64,000 nucleotides of DNA from WTJH01 sp049889695. GTDB taxonomy: Bacteria > Bacteroidota > Bacteroidia > Flavobacteriales > Flavobacteriaceae. The notes beneath the pieces are model-generated. The model was not told where the DNA came from, did no database searches, and saw nothing but the letters and a program-made list of their open reading frames with translations. Below are positions 33,983 to 46,200 of the stretch, piece by piece (positions within the stretch are counted from its first letter, which is position 1; every line of letters starts with the position of its first letter). The translations under genes and the position numbers were made by a program. The stretch spans positions 8,786-72,785 of the forward strand of contig JBMHCX010000014.1 in the NCBI GenBank assembly GCA_049889695.1, written 5' to 3'.

Positions 33983-35785
33983 ATGAGTGTTAAAGAAAAA
34001 CATTTGGTTAAAGGAGGAGAATTTATCATCAGCCAAGCTGATCCGCAGGAAGTATTTACCCCTGAAGATTTTTCTGAGGAACAACTGATGATTAAAGAAT
34101 CCGTTCAAGAATTCATCGATAGAGAAGTATGGCCACACAAGCCCCGTTTTGAAAAGAAAGATTACGCATTTACAAAAGCATTAATGGAGCAGGCCGGAGA
34201 ACTCGGGTTCTTGGGTATTGCCGTCCCAGAAAACTACGGAGGTTTGGGGATGGATTTTGTAACAACAATGATGGTCTGCGACTATATTTCAGGAGCAACT
34301 GGATCTTTGTCCACAGCTTTTGGAGCACATACAGGGATCGGGACAATGCCAATTACGCTTTATGGAACCGAGGAGCAAAAACTAAAATACGTTCCTAAAT
34401 TGGCCAGTGGCGAATGGTTTGGCAGTTATTGCCTTACTGAACCGGGAGCAGGTTCTGACGCGAATTCAGGAAAGACAAAAGCTGTCTTGTCCGAAGACGA
34501 AAGCCACTATAAAATAAGCGGGCAAAAGATGTGGATTTCTAATGCTGGTTTTGCCAGTCTGTTTATCGTTTTTGCACGTATTGAAGACGACAAAAATATC
34601 ACCGGATTTATCGTGGAAAACGATCCTTCCAATGGGATCAGTATGGGGGACGAAGAAGCTAAACTTGGCATCCATGCCTCCTCGACCCGACAAGTGTTCT
34701 TCAATGAAACAGTGGTCCCTGTAGAAAATATGCTGGGGGAACGCGGTGGCGGATTTAAAATTGCCATGAACGCACTTAATGTAGGCCGGATTAAATTGGC
34801 GGCTGCTTGTTTAGACGCTCAGCGTCGTGTGATAACAGAAGCTGTCAAATACGCTAATGAGCGTGTACAGTTTAAAACGCCTATTGCTCAGTTTGGTGCC
34901 ATAAAAGACAAACTTGCTCGAATGGCAACCTCTTGTTATGCCGGGGAATCGGCCTGTTACAGAGCTGCAGACGATATTAAAGAACGAATTGCCTCCTTAG
35001 AAGAAGAGGGGCTTACCCATCAGCAAGCGGAACTCAAGGGAGTAGAAGAATTTGCGATCGAATGCTCTATCCTTAAAGTGGCCGTTAGCGAAGACATGCA
35101 AAACTGTTCTGACGAGGGAATTCAAATTTTTGGAGGGATGGGATTCTCTGCAGATACCCCAATGGAATCGGCTTGGCGAGATGCCCGAATTGGTCGTATC
35201 TATGAAGGAACCAACGAGATAAATCGCATGCTTTCAGTTGGAATGTTGCTCAAAAAGGCGATGAAAGGTCAACTGGATTTAATGCCTGCTGTCATGCAAG
35301 TCAGTAACGATATTAAAGCCTTAAGAGATAACCCTCCTGTTTTGGACGAATCTCCATTGGCGCAAGAGTTGCAACTGATTAAACAACTCAAGAAAGCCTT
35401 TCTGATGGTCGCTGGTGCCGCCGTTCAAAAATATGGCCCACAGTTAGAAGCTGAACAACAAGTATTGATGACAGTCTCTGACATGCTTATCGAAATCTAT
35501 ATGGCTGAGTCTACTGTTTTACGAACGCTCAAAAATATTGATCTGAAAGGAGCAGCCGATCAGCAACATCAGATTCATATGGCACAATTGTACACCTTTA
35601 ATGCGAACGATATTATCATTCAGAAGGCCAAAGAAGCCATTGTTAGCTTTAGTGAAGGAAAAGAACAGGCGCAGCTCTTGAAAGGAATGCAACTGTTGAC
35701 TTCTTACCAGCAAATGCCGAATATTGTAGCCATAAAAACGGCTATTGCAGACCAAGTCATTGCTGAAAACAGCTATTGCTTTTAG
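33983..35785 (+). CDS. Acyl-CoA dehydrogenase
   Basis: This 600-residue FAD enzyme catalyses the first oxidation step of fatty-acid beta-oxidation. It has the three-part acyl-CoA dehydrogenase core: N-terminal helices ('QLMIKESVQEFIDREVWPHK'), the beta domain with 'YCLTEPGAGSDANSGKTKA' and 'KMWISNAGFASLFIVFARI', and the C-terminal helical domain with 'DEGIQIFGGMGFSADTPMESAWRDARIGRIYEGTNEI', where the Glu of 'YEGTNE' is the catalytic base. A C-terminal extension of about 170 residues beyond the usual 380-420 is similar to very-long-chain and flavobacterial 600-residue enzymes. It is transcribed with marR and closed by a strong terminator. Confidence 0.94.
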   Translation: MSVKEKHLVKGGEFIISQADPQEVFTPEDFSEEQLMIKESVQEFIDREVWPHKPRFEKKDYAFTKALMEQAGELGFLGIAVPENYGGLGMDFVTTMMVCDYISGATGSLSTAFGAHTGIGTMPITLYGTEEQKLKYVPKLASGEWFGSYCLTEPGAGSDANSGKTKAVLSEDESHYKISGQKMWISNAGFASLFIVFARIEDDKNITGFIVENDPSNGISMGDEEAKLGIHASSTRQVFFNETVVPVENMLGERGGGFKIAMNALNVGRIKLAAACLDAQRRVITEAVKYANERVQFKTPIAQFGAIKDKLARMATSCYAGESACYRAADDIKERIASLEEEGLTHQQAELKGVEEFAIECSILKVAVSEDMQNCSDEGIQIFGGMGFSADTPMESAWRDARIGRIYEGTNEINRMLSVGMLLKKAMKGQLDLMPAVMQVSNDIKALRDNPPVLDESPLAQELQLIKQLKKAFLMVAGAAVQKYGPQLEAEQQVLMTVSDMLIEIYMAESTVLRTLKNIDLKGAADQQHQIHMAQLYTFNANDIIIQKAKEAIVSFSEGKEQAQLLKGMQLLTSYQQMPNIVAIKTAIADQVIAENSYCF

Positions 35786-35832
35786 TTTAGACTATATTTA
35801 TCCATAGTACCACTATATTTATTTTGCATCAG

Positions 35833-35863
35833 CCCGGCGACTTATGTTGCCGGGTTTTTTTTA
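35833..35863 (+). terminator. Intrinsic terminator of the marR-acyl-CoA dehydrogenase operon
   Basis: The stem CCCGGC (35833-35838) / GCCGGG (35849-35854), extended by an inner AC/GT pair around a TTAT loop, is followed directly by eight T residues. It is the strongest hairpin in the window and lies 48 bases after the stop. Confidence 0.92.
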
Positions 35864-35883
35864 TCTTTTTAAAAAAATTAAAG

Positions 35884-37224
35884 ATGATAAGAAACCTACT
35901 TATACTCGTACTTATTGGCAGTTTTTCCGCATTACAAGGGCAAACGCATCAAAATTATTATACGATCATCAATAAAATTTCGAAAGAGAGAATTCGAAAA
36001 GATGTGACAAAACTTGTCGAGTTTGGGACCAGACATACACTTAGTGATACCCTTTCCGAATCGAGAGGTATTGGTGCAGCAAGACGGTGGATTAAACAAG
36101 AATTCGAGAAAATAAGTACTGCTTGCGGTGATTGTCTTCGTGTACAATATCAAAAAAATTTCACACCCTCCCACAGTCAACGGATCCCAAAGCCTGTTTG
36201 GATCAATAATGTGGTGGCCGTACTTCCAGGAACGAAATATCCGAATCGCTATGTGATCATTAGTGGGGATATCGATTCTCGTATTTCTGACGTAAATAAC
36301 TACACCGACGATTCTCCGGGGGCTAACGACAACGCTACAGGTGTTGCTGCTACTTTGGAAACCGCCCGTGTTTTGAGTCAATATGAATTTGAAAACAGTA
36401 TCGTTTTTGCAGCCTTATCAGGGGAAGAACAAGGCCTCTACGGAGGGAAAGGTTTAGCCAAGTACGCCCAAGATCAAGGATGGGAAATCATAGGCGTGCT
36501 CAACAATGATATGATTGGAAATACCCAAGGTATCGATGGAGTCGTTGACAACCGCTCGTTCCGCATTTTTTCTGAACCTACTCCCCCAACGGAAACCGAA
36601 AAAGAGCGAACTAAGCGTCGTTTTTATGGTGGTGAAGTCGATGGAAACTCCCGTCAATTAGCACGTTATATCCATAAAAACGTACAAACCTATATGCCTG
36701 AAATGAATCCAATGATGATTTACCGACTCGATCGATTCGGAAGAGGAGGTCACCACCGACCTTTCAATGATTTGGGTTTTGCAGGGGTTCGTATTATGGA
36801 AGCGCATGAAAATTACAATCGTCAGCATCAAGATTTAAGAACTGAAGACGGTATCCGCTATGGAGATGTATTAGAAGGGGTAGATTTCGACTATGCCCAA
36901 AAGCTTACGGCGGTCAATGCCATCAATCTGGCAGCACTGGCATGGTCGCCTCCTATGGTCAAAAATTTAAGTATCGGAGGTGGTGTTCAGCCAAGTACAT
37001 TACTTCGATGGGAATCCATCCCAGATCCTGAGGTAGAAGGCTATACGATCTACTGGAGAGAAACGACCTCCCCCACATGGGATATTAAAAAATACGTAGG
37101 ACGTGTGACAGCCGTTCAATTGGATGGGATAGTCGTCGACAATTTCTTTTTCGGGGTTGCAACGCGCTATAAAAATGGAACAGAAAGTCCCGTTGTATTT
37201 CCTTCAGCTGTCTTTTGGGAATAA
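35884..37224 (+). CDS. Secreted M28-family peptidase (aminopeptidase type)
   Basis: This 446-residue zinc-peptidase-like protein starts at ATG 35884 (M-I-R-N-L-L-I); an open frame from 35824 lies over the upstream terminator. It has a signal peptide cleaved near 'ALQGQ' (about residue 20). Metal-site regions in order are 'ISGDIDSR', 'SPGANDNATGVA', 'LSGEEQGLYGG' (catalytic Glu pair), 'VLNNDMIGN' and 'GGHHRPFNDLG'. The first ligand, normally His in 'G-H-x-D', is Asp here. The C-terminal 80 residues ('WSPPMVKNLSIGGGVQPSTLLRWESIPDPEVEGYTIYW') form a fibronectin type III-like domain. No T9SS sorting domain is seen, so it is probably periplasmic or secreted without one. It converges on the giant gene with 2 bases between the stops. 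Confidence 0.87.
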   Translation: MIRNLLILVLIGSFSALQGQTHQNYYTIINKISKERIRKDVTKLVEFGTRHTLSDTLSESRGIGAARRWIKQEFEKISTACGDCLRVQYQKNFTPSHSQRIPKPVWINNVVAVLPGTKYPNRYVIISGDIDSRISDVNNYTDDSPGANDNATGVAATLETARVLSQYEFENSIVFAALSGEEQGLYGGKGLAKYAQDQGWEIIGVLNNDMIGNTQGIDGVVDNRSFRIFSEPTPPTETEKERTKRRFYGGEVDGNSRQLARYIHKNVQTYMPEMNPMMIYRLDRFGRGGHHRPFNDLGFAGVRIMEAHENYNRQHQDLRTEDGIRYGDVLEGVDFDYAQKLTAVNAINLAALAWSPPMVKNLSIGGGVQPSTLLRWESIPDPEVEGYTIYWRETTSPTWDIKKYVGRVTAVQLDGIVVDNFFFGVATRYKNGTESPVVFPSAVFWE

Positions 37225-37226
37225 AC

Positions 37227-40200
37227 CTAGCGCAACAACATAAAAGTACCGCTTCGCTCTACCGTAGAGCCATCTGGCAAAATTCCCGTAAACGAAAATA
37301 TGAAGTATTCCGAGGCATCGGCTGTTGCCCCATCCCACCCTTCTAATAAATGTTCATCGTGGGCTGAACTTCGCTCCGCTATTTCAGTATACAAGAGTTG
37401 CCCATGGCTGTTATAAACAAAGAAATTTATTTTATCAAATCCGTTTAGAACAGGTCTGAAATAGTCGTTCACCCCATCGCCATTCGGGGTAAATACTGTT
37501 GGAAAAAGTAAATGGTAGCCTAAGCCGATACTGATGGACTCTATATACTCCGCATAGCAACCGAGTTCATTAAAAATCCGAAGGCGTACATGATAAGTCC
37601 CCTGGGTTAAATAAGTATGAATCACAGGACTGGAAACACTGCTAGTCCTCTCTCTTCGAATGATCGGACTTGAATCTCCAAAACTCCATTCTTCTTCCTG
37701 GTATTCCCCGGAGCTGGTGCTGGTAAATTCAACGGCTTCCCTTGGGAGTATTTCTTGATGTAACTGAAGATTTGGTGAATCGTACGTAAAATGGGGAGTC
37801 CCCAAAGGGTGTATATCGAGTTCAAATTCATCCATCAGACAACCTTCCAGATTAAATATTTGTACAAGTCCTTCCCTTTCAGGCGCTGCTATTTCAATAA
37901 TGAAATTTGTCAGCAATTCATTTGGGCTGGTTTGTAGTACGTTGGTCAATGTTCCATTGTAGAAAAACTCCAGTGTTTCATCTAGCGGATTATAGAGGCT
38001 AATACTTAAGGTACCAGGGTTAAGATCACACAAAGACTCCGAAATATAAGGGCCATCCACCAAAATGATATCCTCGGATTCTGGTACTTCAATGATTTCT
38101 TGCCAAAAGACATAAGCGCTTTCCGGATTCGTCTGTTCACAAATGGGATTAGCAGATTGAATGGTTAATCGGTAAAGTCCAGGATCGAGTCCACTCAGAT
38201 AGGTCTGATTTTGGAAGTTAACCAAGGGCGTCCAATGCATATCTGGGTCGGCGGAATCAGAATCTAAATGCTCCCAGATGATGCTGTAAGGTGCAAGGCC
38301 ACCTGAGATGGCTATGCCTATTTGACCGCCCCTTTCTGGCATATCGCAGCTGGGAGCTAAAACCTTGACTACTTCTCCTGTCGTAAGCATTAAATTTCCA
38401 CCGACCGAAAATTCTTCCTGCGGGCTGTCTGTAAGTAAATAGGTCAATGAATTATAGAGATGACAACCATTGGCATCGTAGATATATAAGTTGTATTCTC
38501 CCGCTTCGGGATTTTGAATTTCTGCTCCCACAAAATTTCGAATCTGGCTTCCTCCAGATGCTGGAAGATAATCCCACCGATATTCATATACAGTCATTTC
38601 ATCAAATTCAAATGGAATTCCTCCCTCCACTAAGGTCGTATCGACATATAATCGGCTGGTCGAAAGGCAAATATCTTCTTCAAAATATATAGCTCCAGAA
38701 TAACTCAACGGCTCCACTGCCGTAAGCGAAAATGAATGCAAAATGGGACAAGTCGATGTAGGTTCTTCTATACTTAAAGTATAATCTCCAGGAGGAACAT
38801 TTTCGAATCGGTAACGGCCATTGGAGTCGAAACGAACTAAACTTCCCGCCGGTGGATTTAACTGTATGTTAATTGCTGAAGGATTACTGCTTTCAAACCT
38901 AAAACTAAGGGTGAAATCCTGCTCGCTATAATCACAATTATCGACGTTCAGGTCGGCGGTGAAATTCAGGATTTCTGAACGTCTGTCATATAAATAAATA
39001 TTTTCTGAGGTAAAGCTTGAAACACAATCTGCCGAAGTGGAAGGATTACTTTGGTCGGAAACGCTAACCCGATAAATTCCTGCAGCTAAGCCGGTCGCCA
39101 ATGAACGATTTTGTAATTCAGGTAATGTACGCCACGAGGGGGTTGAATTCTCGTCAAAGATTTCCCAAATGATCGAATAGGGCGGTCGGCCATCTTGAAC
39201 CGCTAATTGAATCCGCCCAAGGTTTCCATTACAGCCCGGAGGGCTAATTTCTTCAATAGACACTTGTAGTCCGCCATTGGTAGCGGAAATTAAAGGGATG
39301 GTTTCCGCAAATAATTCACAACCATCTGGACTAGTAACTGTCACATGATAATTCCCCGGTTGTTCCAGATTTGAGATTACTCCCCCGCTTTGCTGCCAAT
39401 TGTAAAACTGATGAAAATCTGGTCCTGAAACTTCAATTTGTGTTCGCTGTGGATCCGAAAGACTCCCGGCAATGACACGTAGAGTTATCTGTCCTTCAAT
39501 ACCCCTTGAGCAGTCGATGATTGTACTGTCATATCGAATTTCGACGGGGTTAAAGGAGGCCAGTGGAATAGGATCAGAGGTGTATTCAGGCGAGCAATCA
39601 TTAGCATCCGCTAAACGGAGGTTTACTTCGCCTTCAGAACGGGCAGCAGCTGGAAGCTGGATTTGCAGTACGCTTTCGGTGATGCCTGAACGAAGAACCT
39701 CGTCTCCCCAATAGAGGGTATAAGGAGCTGTGCCACCCAAAATCTCTACATTGATATAAACGTCTTCTTGCTGACATATCTCGGTCGAAGACCCAATAAG
39801 CGTATAGTAAAAAGAAAGTGGAGAGGGAGCAACTACATCGAATGAAAACTCTTCTGTACAGGACTGTCGGGCATTCCTATCGGTTACTAGACAGCTATAG
39901 GTCCCCGGCACCAAATTAGAAATACTAGGGCCAGTAGACGTTAGTACTGGATTTCCATTAAATGACCATTGGTATAGATACGCTCCTGACCCTCCATCGA
40001 CGTTGATTTCAACAACAGCTTCTGAGGAATTACTGCACTCTAGTACTTTTAGATTGTTGGACGTTAAACCAGACGCGGGGCTTGGTAGAATAACCAAGGG
40101 AGTGGTTCCCAATATTTCTAATCGCGTTTGGTATACACAGCCCAATTCAATATCGCGCGCAGTTAGCAGATATAAACCCGGAGCTAAATTATCGATACTC

Positions 40201-43200
40201 GCCCCAGAGGCGGTATATCCGTTTGGACCATTCCACTGATATTCAAAAATTCCGCTTCCTCCACTTAGAGCAGGACTTCCATTCACCCCGAGATGAATAT
40301 ATCCATCGCCTTGTGGTGGATACTGTTCGCATTCATCGTGTTGAATATCAACGGCATCCATATCGAATGTTAATGCCAAGGGTAGCACAATAGTTTCTTC
40401 AATGGCAGTCGAACAGTTCTGATCGCGAACCACATAGCGGTAGGTCGCTCCTGCTAATAGATCTTCAAATAGGATTCCCTGAGGATCAACAACGGAGTCG
40501 ATAAGAGTATCTGCATCATCATAAAGTTCAAATATATAAGGGCCTGTAGCGCCACTGGCGGATAATTCTATGACCCTATCGCACAGTCGTTCACTTACAG
40601 TCAAAAGATCGGGCTCTAGGAGTTCAAAACTAGCCTCGGCCTGTACCTGTTCACAATTTTCTACAAATACACTGAGTGTGTATATTCCGGCAGCTAAATC
40701 GGTTATTGATAAACTAGAGTTGTAATAGCCGTTAGGGCCGCTCCAGCGGAATTGATAGTTGCCTGTCCGATTGTCCGTAATTGTACTGTGCTGACTTTGG
40801 ACTAGAGAAGTGACTTGTTCCACTCCGTGACTATTGATGGTAAATGCCTGTCCGGCAGTAGTGGCCGTAAATATTAGGGTTGATGGTGCTTGGAAAGACG
40901 CACGAACCCCTAGATGAGTAGCTTCGTACGTATTGATCTGATCAACCAATATTTGCAATACCTGCGCCCATGTTTGTGGAGGTCCTCCTGCCCATTGTGG
41001 AATAATTGTATGGCTAAAGCGAATATCATTCAGTTCTAGATAAACCACTTCCAAAGCCACTGTGGCCCCTTGAAATTCTACCCTATCCACCTGGGCGATA
41101 TCGGAAATCCCTCCCTGAATTCTTAATCCAAGAGCGTCTGGATCCTCGGGAATCTCAATGGCTCCGTCGTGTGCCCCTGCACAACTTAAATGACGGACGT
41201 CTTGCAGCTCTATAAACGAACGGTCGATTGTTACTTCTGGGAATATTTCAATCCGTCCGTGCATTGTCGCCGGATGACAATTACCATCCCCTTGGGTAGT
41301 AACTGTATAATCATAAAATTCATTTGTATTGGGGGCTATAGTAGGAGTTCCGCTTATTTCCAAGGTATGGGTGCCAACCCTAGTTGGGATTACTCCCGGA
41401 GGAAGTCCAGTTACAAACACATCTCTCGCTCCATTGCCGAATCTGTACTGTATAGGAACTATAGCTTCTCCTCTACAAACCACGTCGATTCCCGTCTGGT
41501 TGGCGGTACTGGGAAGAGTTAAAAGTTCCAAAGTATGATGAGTATTCACCTGAATAGTTCCTGCAATGGTATGTGTACTACAATCGGAATTCACCGACTG
41601 AATAACATATGTGAATGGAGTCGGTTCGTTCACGCCAAATACTCCTCCATTGATTTCAATAATTCGTGTGTCGGGATCGAAAGAGTGCAGAATACCGTCG
41701 GGCAAGCCTGTGATGATGTACTCGTCAGAAGTTCCCCAATACTGATATCGAATGGGAGTGAGTTGGCTCGAAGGGTCGTCGGAACATAGCATCTGGTGAG
41801 CGCTCTCAGGAGCAGAAATCAACTGTAATTGGTCGAGGGGAAGAATCTGTATCGGAAAGGAAAAATGGGTTTCAGTACAGTGCCCTATATTGCCCACCGT
41901 TGTCACGGTGATTACATAGGTCTGAACGTCCACATTGTCTAATTGAGTATAGCCCGAAAAAGTGATAGTATTTTGGCTTAAATCAATAGAATAGCTTATC
42001 CCAGGGGGTTCTCCAGCCACACTTACTACTTGTGCTCCTCCTCCAAATCTTAATGTAATGGGAAGGATTAAATCTCCATCGCACAAGACTTGATTAAAGG
42101 TTTTGGGCGACGAAATTTGTGTGATCTCAGAATTCGAAATCACGCGAATATCACCCTCGTACAGAACTATCCCACAAGCAGAACTTCGAGCTTCTATAGT
42201 GTAATGAAACGATTGGTCCGTCCCGGTTATGGGGAGTGGACTTCCCGTAATTTCGTAGGATCGGGCCCACTGAATTGGAACAGGTGCCGAAAAGTTTAAA
42301 CTCGCATGCTGGCGAGTAAAGGGAAGTACTTGAAGGGGAATTCCAGGAGCTACAGCCGTAATTACAATAGATGCTCCTTGTACACTGGCGGAATAGTTGG
42401 GGTGTGGATCGATAAGATCGACCAACGCCCTTGCAATTTGGGCGGCTGTTTCTCCTACCTGACTGTGGTATTCAAATAGCAGTTCGTCTAATTGAATGCC
42501 ATATACTTCCCCCGCCAAAACCGTCGACAGTCCTCCCAAGGGAATTTCCGTCTGTGCTATTTGGGGCACTACATTCCCCACTACTCCATCAGGTAAACCC
42601 CTGACAGCAATCCCCCCTATGCCGCCACCCATGACATATTCAATAGGAATTATACTACTACCCACACAAACCGACTGATCGAGGGAGGATATATCGCTCT
42701 CTAAACGCAATTCAGCTTCAGGTAAGACGCGAATCGTGCCCGTAACTGAAAGAGAAGTAGAACAATTGAACAATGTTCCAACCGCTGAAATATTATAGGA
42801 ATATGTTAGGGGACCTTCAAGGATTAATTGGGGGGATCCCTCCAAAATAATTTCTCCACTCGCAGGATCATAAGTTGTGCTTAACCATGGAGCCTCCGGA
42901 ATTATCTGAAAACTAAACTGCTGAGTTCCGCGCAGATCGTACGCAATGGGCTCTATAGCTACAGAATTACAAATTTGCTGGTGAGTGGTAGATACAGTTG
43001 AGATTAACGATAAACTGGGTCTAGGATAAACACGGAGTATACGTGTAACAGTCTGCACTCCACTACAACTACTAACGGTTAAGGAAAAAGGATAATCGCT
43101 AAACACTTCCAACTCTGGGGTAGGTGTTGGATTCCCTTGAAGAGAATAAATTAAACTTGTCGCACTAAATACCCCTGAGACTCCGGGGGGCAATTGAGAA

Positions 43201-46200
43201 AGGTCTGCGGAAAAGTTTTGACTATCGATGGGCGATGAAAGTTGAAAATCCACATCGCGAATACTATCGCCTGCACAAAGCTGAATGACTTGCTGCCTCG
43301 CATTCCCCAAAGGCTCGATTGTTTGTTCTGGAAGGACGGTGATAGAACCTTCAATAAATGTTTCCGCACAGCCCCTATCGTTGTTTAAAGTCCGCAAAAC
43401 AAAATTATAAGTGGTGGGGTAATTGATGGATACTTCCGGTATTCCAGTGATTACAGCCTGTCCGTTTTGGAAGTAGAGTTGAATTCCGCTCGGAAGTCCA
43501 TCTAAATAATTATTCTCGGCAGTGGGAGGGTCTACGGTTACCCCTTGAGCATGTTCAATGTTAAAGGTAATGGTAACCAAAGTCGTTCGGTTACATAATT
43601 GCTGATCTAACATGCCTGACTCAAGTTCAATACGACTATCCGACAATATCTGTATACTTCCCATTATGGAAGATGAAGCACATCCGTCCTCCACTCCCCG
43701 GGCGCGAACTTCGTATCGATAAATTCCGGGGACGTCAGTAGGACGACCGCTAATGACCGCAGTGGAACTTGCGTCTTGTAAGAGATGTTGCTGAATGCTT
43801 AGCGTGGATGCAGGAGAACTGAATTGAAGCATAAACGACCGTGCAATAAACTGACTTTCCAATACCAGACTACTTCCGACTTGTTCTACATCGACGGTTC
43901 GGTCGTGTTGTAAAAAGTCATGGAATGCCGTTGCAATTTGTAGCGCACTTTCATTGGCTACTTGCGTCTGATATCTGTAGAGCTGATTATCGATTTGCAA
44001 AACAATCCGGCTGTCGGCTTGGGCTACATTACCCGTAAAATCAATACGAGATATTTGATTTTGAGTGATGTGGTTGGGGGATATTCCATCTGGAAGTCCC
44101 AAAACTTGAATCGTTTCATGATGACCTATCGCCTCATAGCGAATCTCGTTTAAGTCCTCTTGTGCACAGAGTTCCTGATGAACGGTGTTGATCTCTGATG
44201 TTAGGGTTACCACGGCTATGGGAGGAATAAAGACATCCAAAATCGAAAAGCGTTCTTCACATTCTTCTGGCTGATGGATGGTCAGGCGAATCTCCAGATG
44301 ACCATCAAAATCAGGAGTCCAATGTAATCTTCCTGAAAGGGCATCTATCCATCCCGCTTCTACATTATTGATCGACCACCTCCGATCGAATTGGGGCGCT
44401 AAATTAGAATTGAACAAAGTAGTACGTCCTGCACTAGTGCCGGAACATTCGGGGAGGCTATTATCTGGATCGTTCCGGTCTACAAAAATGTCGAAAGTTG
44501 TCGGGGGTGGTTCTGGAATCGTCACCGTGCGTAGTTGACGTAAATCTGGGTCACTTTCATCTTCACAATTCACCGGATCCGCGATAATATTAAACGTTCC
44601 CCAAAAACCATCGTTCCATTGGACTACCCCCGAAAGTATATCAATAGTTCCAGGCAAAGGAGTGCTGGGGTTTCCGGCATGAATCACCGCTAAACTCCAA
44701 TGCACTCCACCGACAATGGTTTGTGAGGTGTCATCCGGGGCGATTCCTACATAGTAGTTTGTATCTTCATGATCGGGAGTGATCGTGCAACTCGGTTCAT
44801 TCCCGGAATGAAAGATTTGACTCACAGCGCCTGGAGGAATTGGGGGTATTTGATCTGCGACTACCTCAATTTGAAAATACATCCAAGCACTTGTCTGCCC
44901 ACAGGCATTAATCCCCGCTACCCGAAATTGAGCCATTCCAGTGAATGGAAGTGGTGTTTTACGCCACTGCATAAGTCCAGTATCCCGATCGAGCGATCCG
45001 GCATTAACCGTCAGTAATTCCCATACAAACTCAATGTGTGATCGAAGATTCACATGAAAGATTTCAGATGAAAACTGCGTCGTAAGATCATCTTCACAAA
45101 CCCTATAATGAGTGATTTGGGTTCCATCGGTTTGGAATTCCAATAGAACATCATCGGCAAAAATCGCATCGGGAGGAACAGGATTTGGGCTTACTTCAAC
45201 ACTGTAATGCCCTCGTTGTGGGCTACACGAATTTCCTTGTGTTTCCCATTGAATTTCAACCGAACTGTTGGGTGTCCCGGAAATATGAACTGTTTGGTTG
45301 GCTTCGTCGTGAGTGACGACCAGACCAGAGCCAACTAGATCTCCTCGAATACTTAAATCAGTTGCCCCTCCTCCATAAGTGAAAACAATTGGATCTAGCT
45401 CATCTCCCGGACATAATTGTTGAGCACCTACCGGGCCTTGCGTCTGATGAAGGGTGTGTAATGCCTGCCATTCGAGTCGGTGTGCTCTAGACTCGCTTAC
45501 ACAACCCGTTTGCGTATTGGTTAATCGTATTCTAAAATACGTTGTCTGCCTAATGTTAAGCATCCCTAAATCCAAGGTATAACTATCTGCTCCGGAAATA
45601 TTGCTGTACTCTACGCCATCGGTGCTCGATTGCCACTGAAATGTTATGGGTAAGGCCAGATCGATAGCCGTAAGCGTAAGGGTTCCTGTTACCGCATTTT
45701 CACAAAGCTCCAGAGGACCGTCTATATTGGGTGTACCCATACTCGGCCAAACTTGAATTTCAATAATATTTTCACTGATTTGATCCGCACAAACCTTGTG
45801 ATTACTCTCCCCCAAAACACGTCTTCTGTAAAAAGTGGTCTCTGTCCACGGCCCACTTAATTCTAATGATTTTGTATCTCCCTCGGGCACTCTGTTCCAG
45901 CTAATCCCTTGGTCAGAAGAAAATTCCCACTGATAGCTCAATGCGGTGTAGCTATCTGTTGTGGGGGCTTCTCCCAGATTGCCCGGAACTAATGGCGCAT
46001 CGTCCAATAAAAAATGATCCATGGCTCCATAACAAAGTTGGCGACTCTGGTGCGGATCCAAAACCCCTGGGTCTACTGTGATGACCTGTATATGGATCGG
46101 GTCGCTGTATGATATGCAGTTGTCTGAATGTACGCTTGTCTTACGTCTATAAAATGTAGAATTAAAAAGGGCCGGCGGATCATATCGTTCCGAATTTGCA

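Noticed and set aside
35932..36381. 149-codon minus-strand frame inside the M28 peptidase gene
   Set aside because: It is a complement of conserved peptidase motifs with no independent support.
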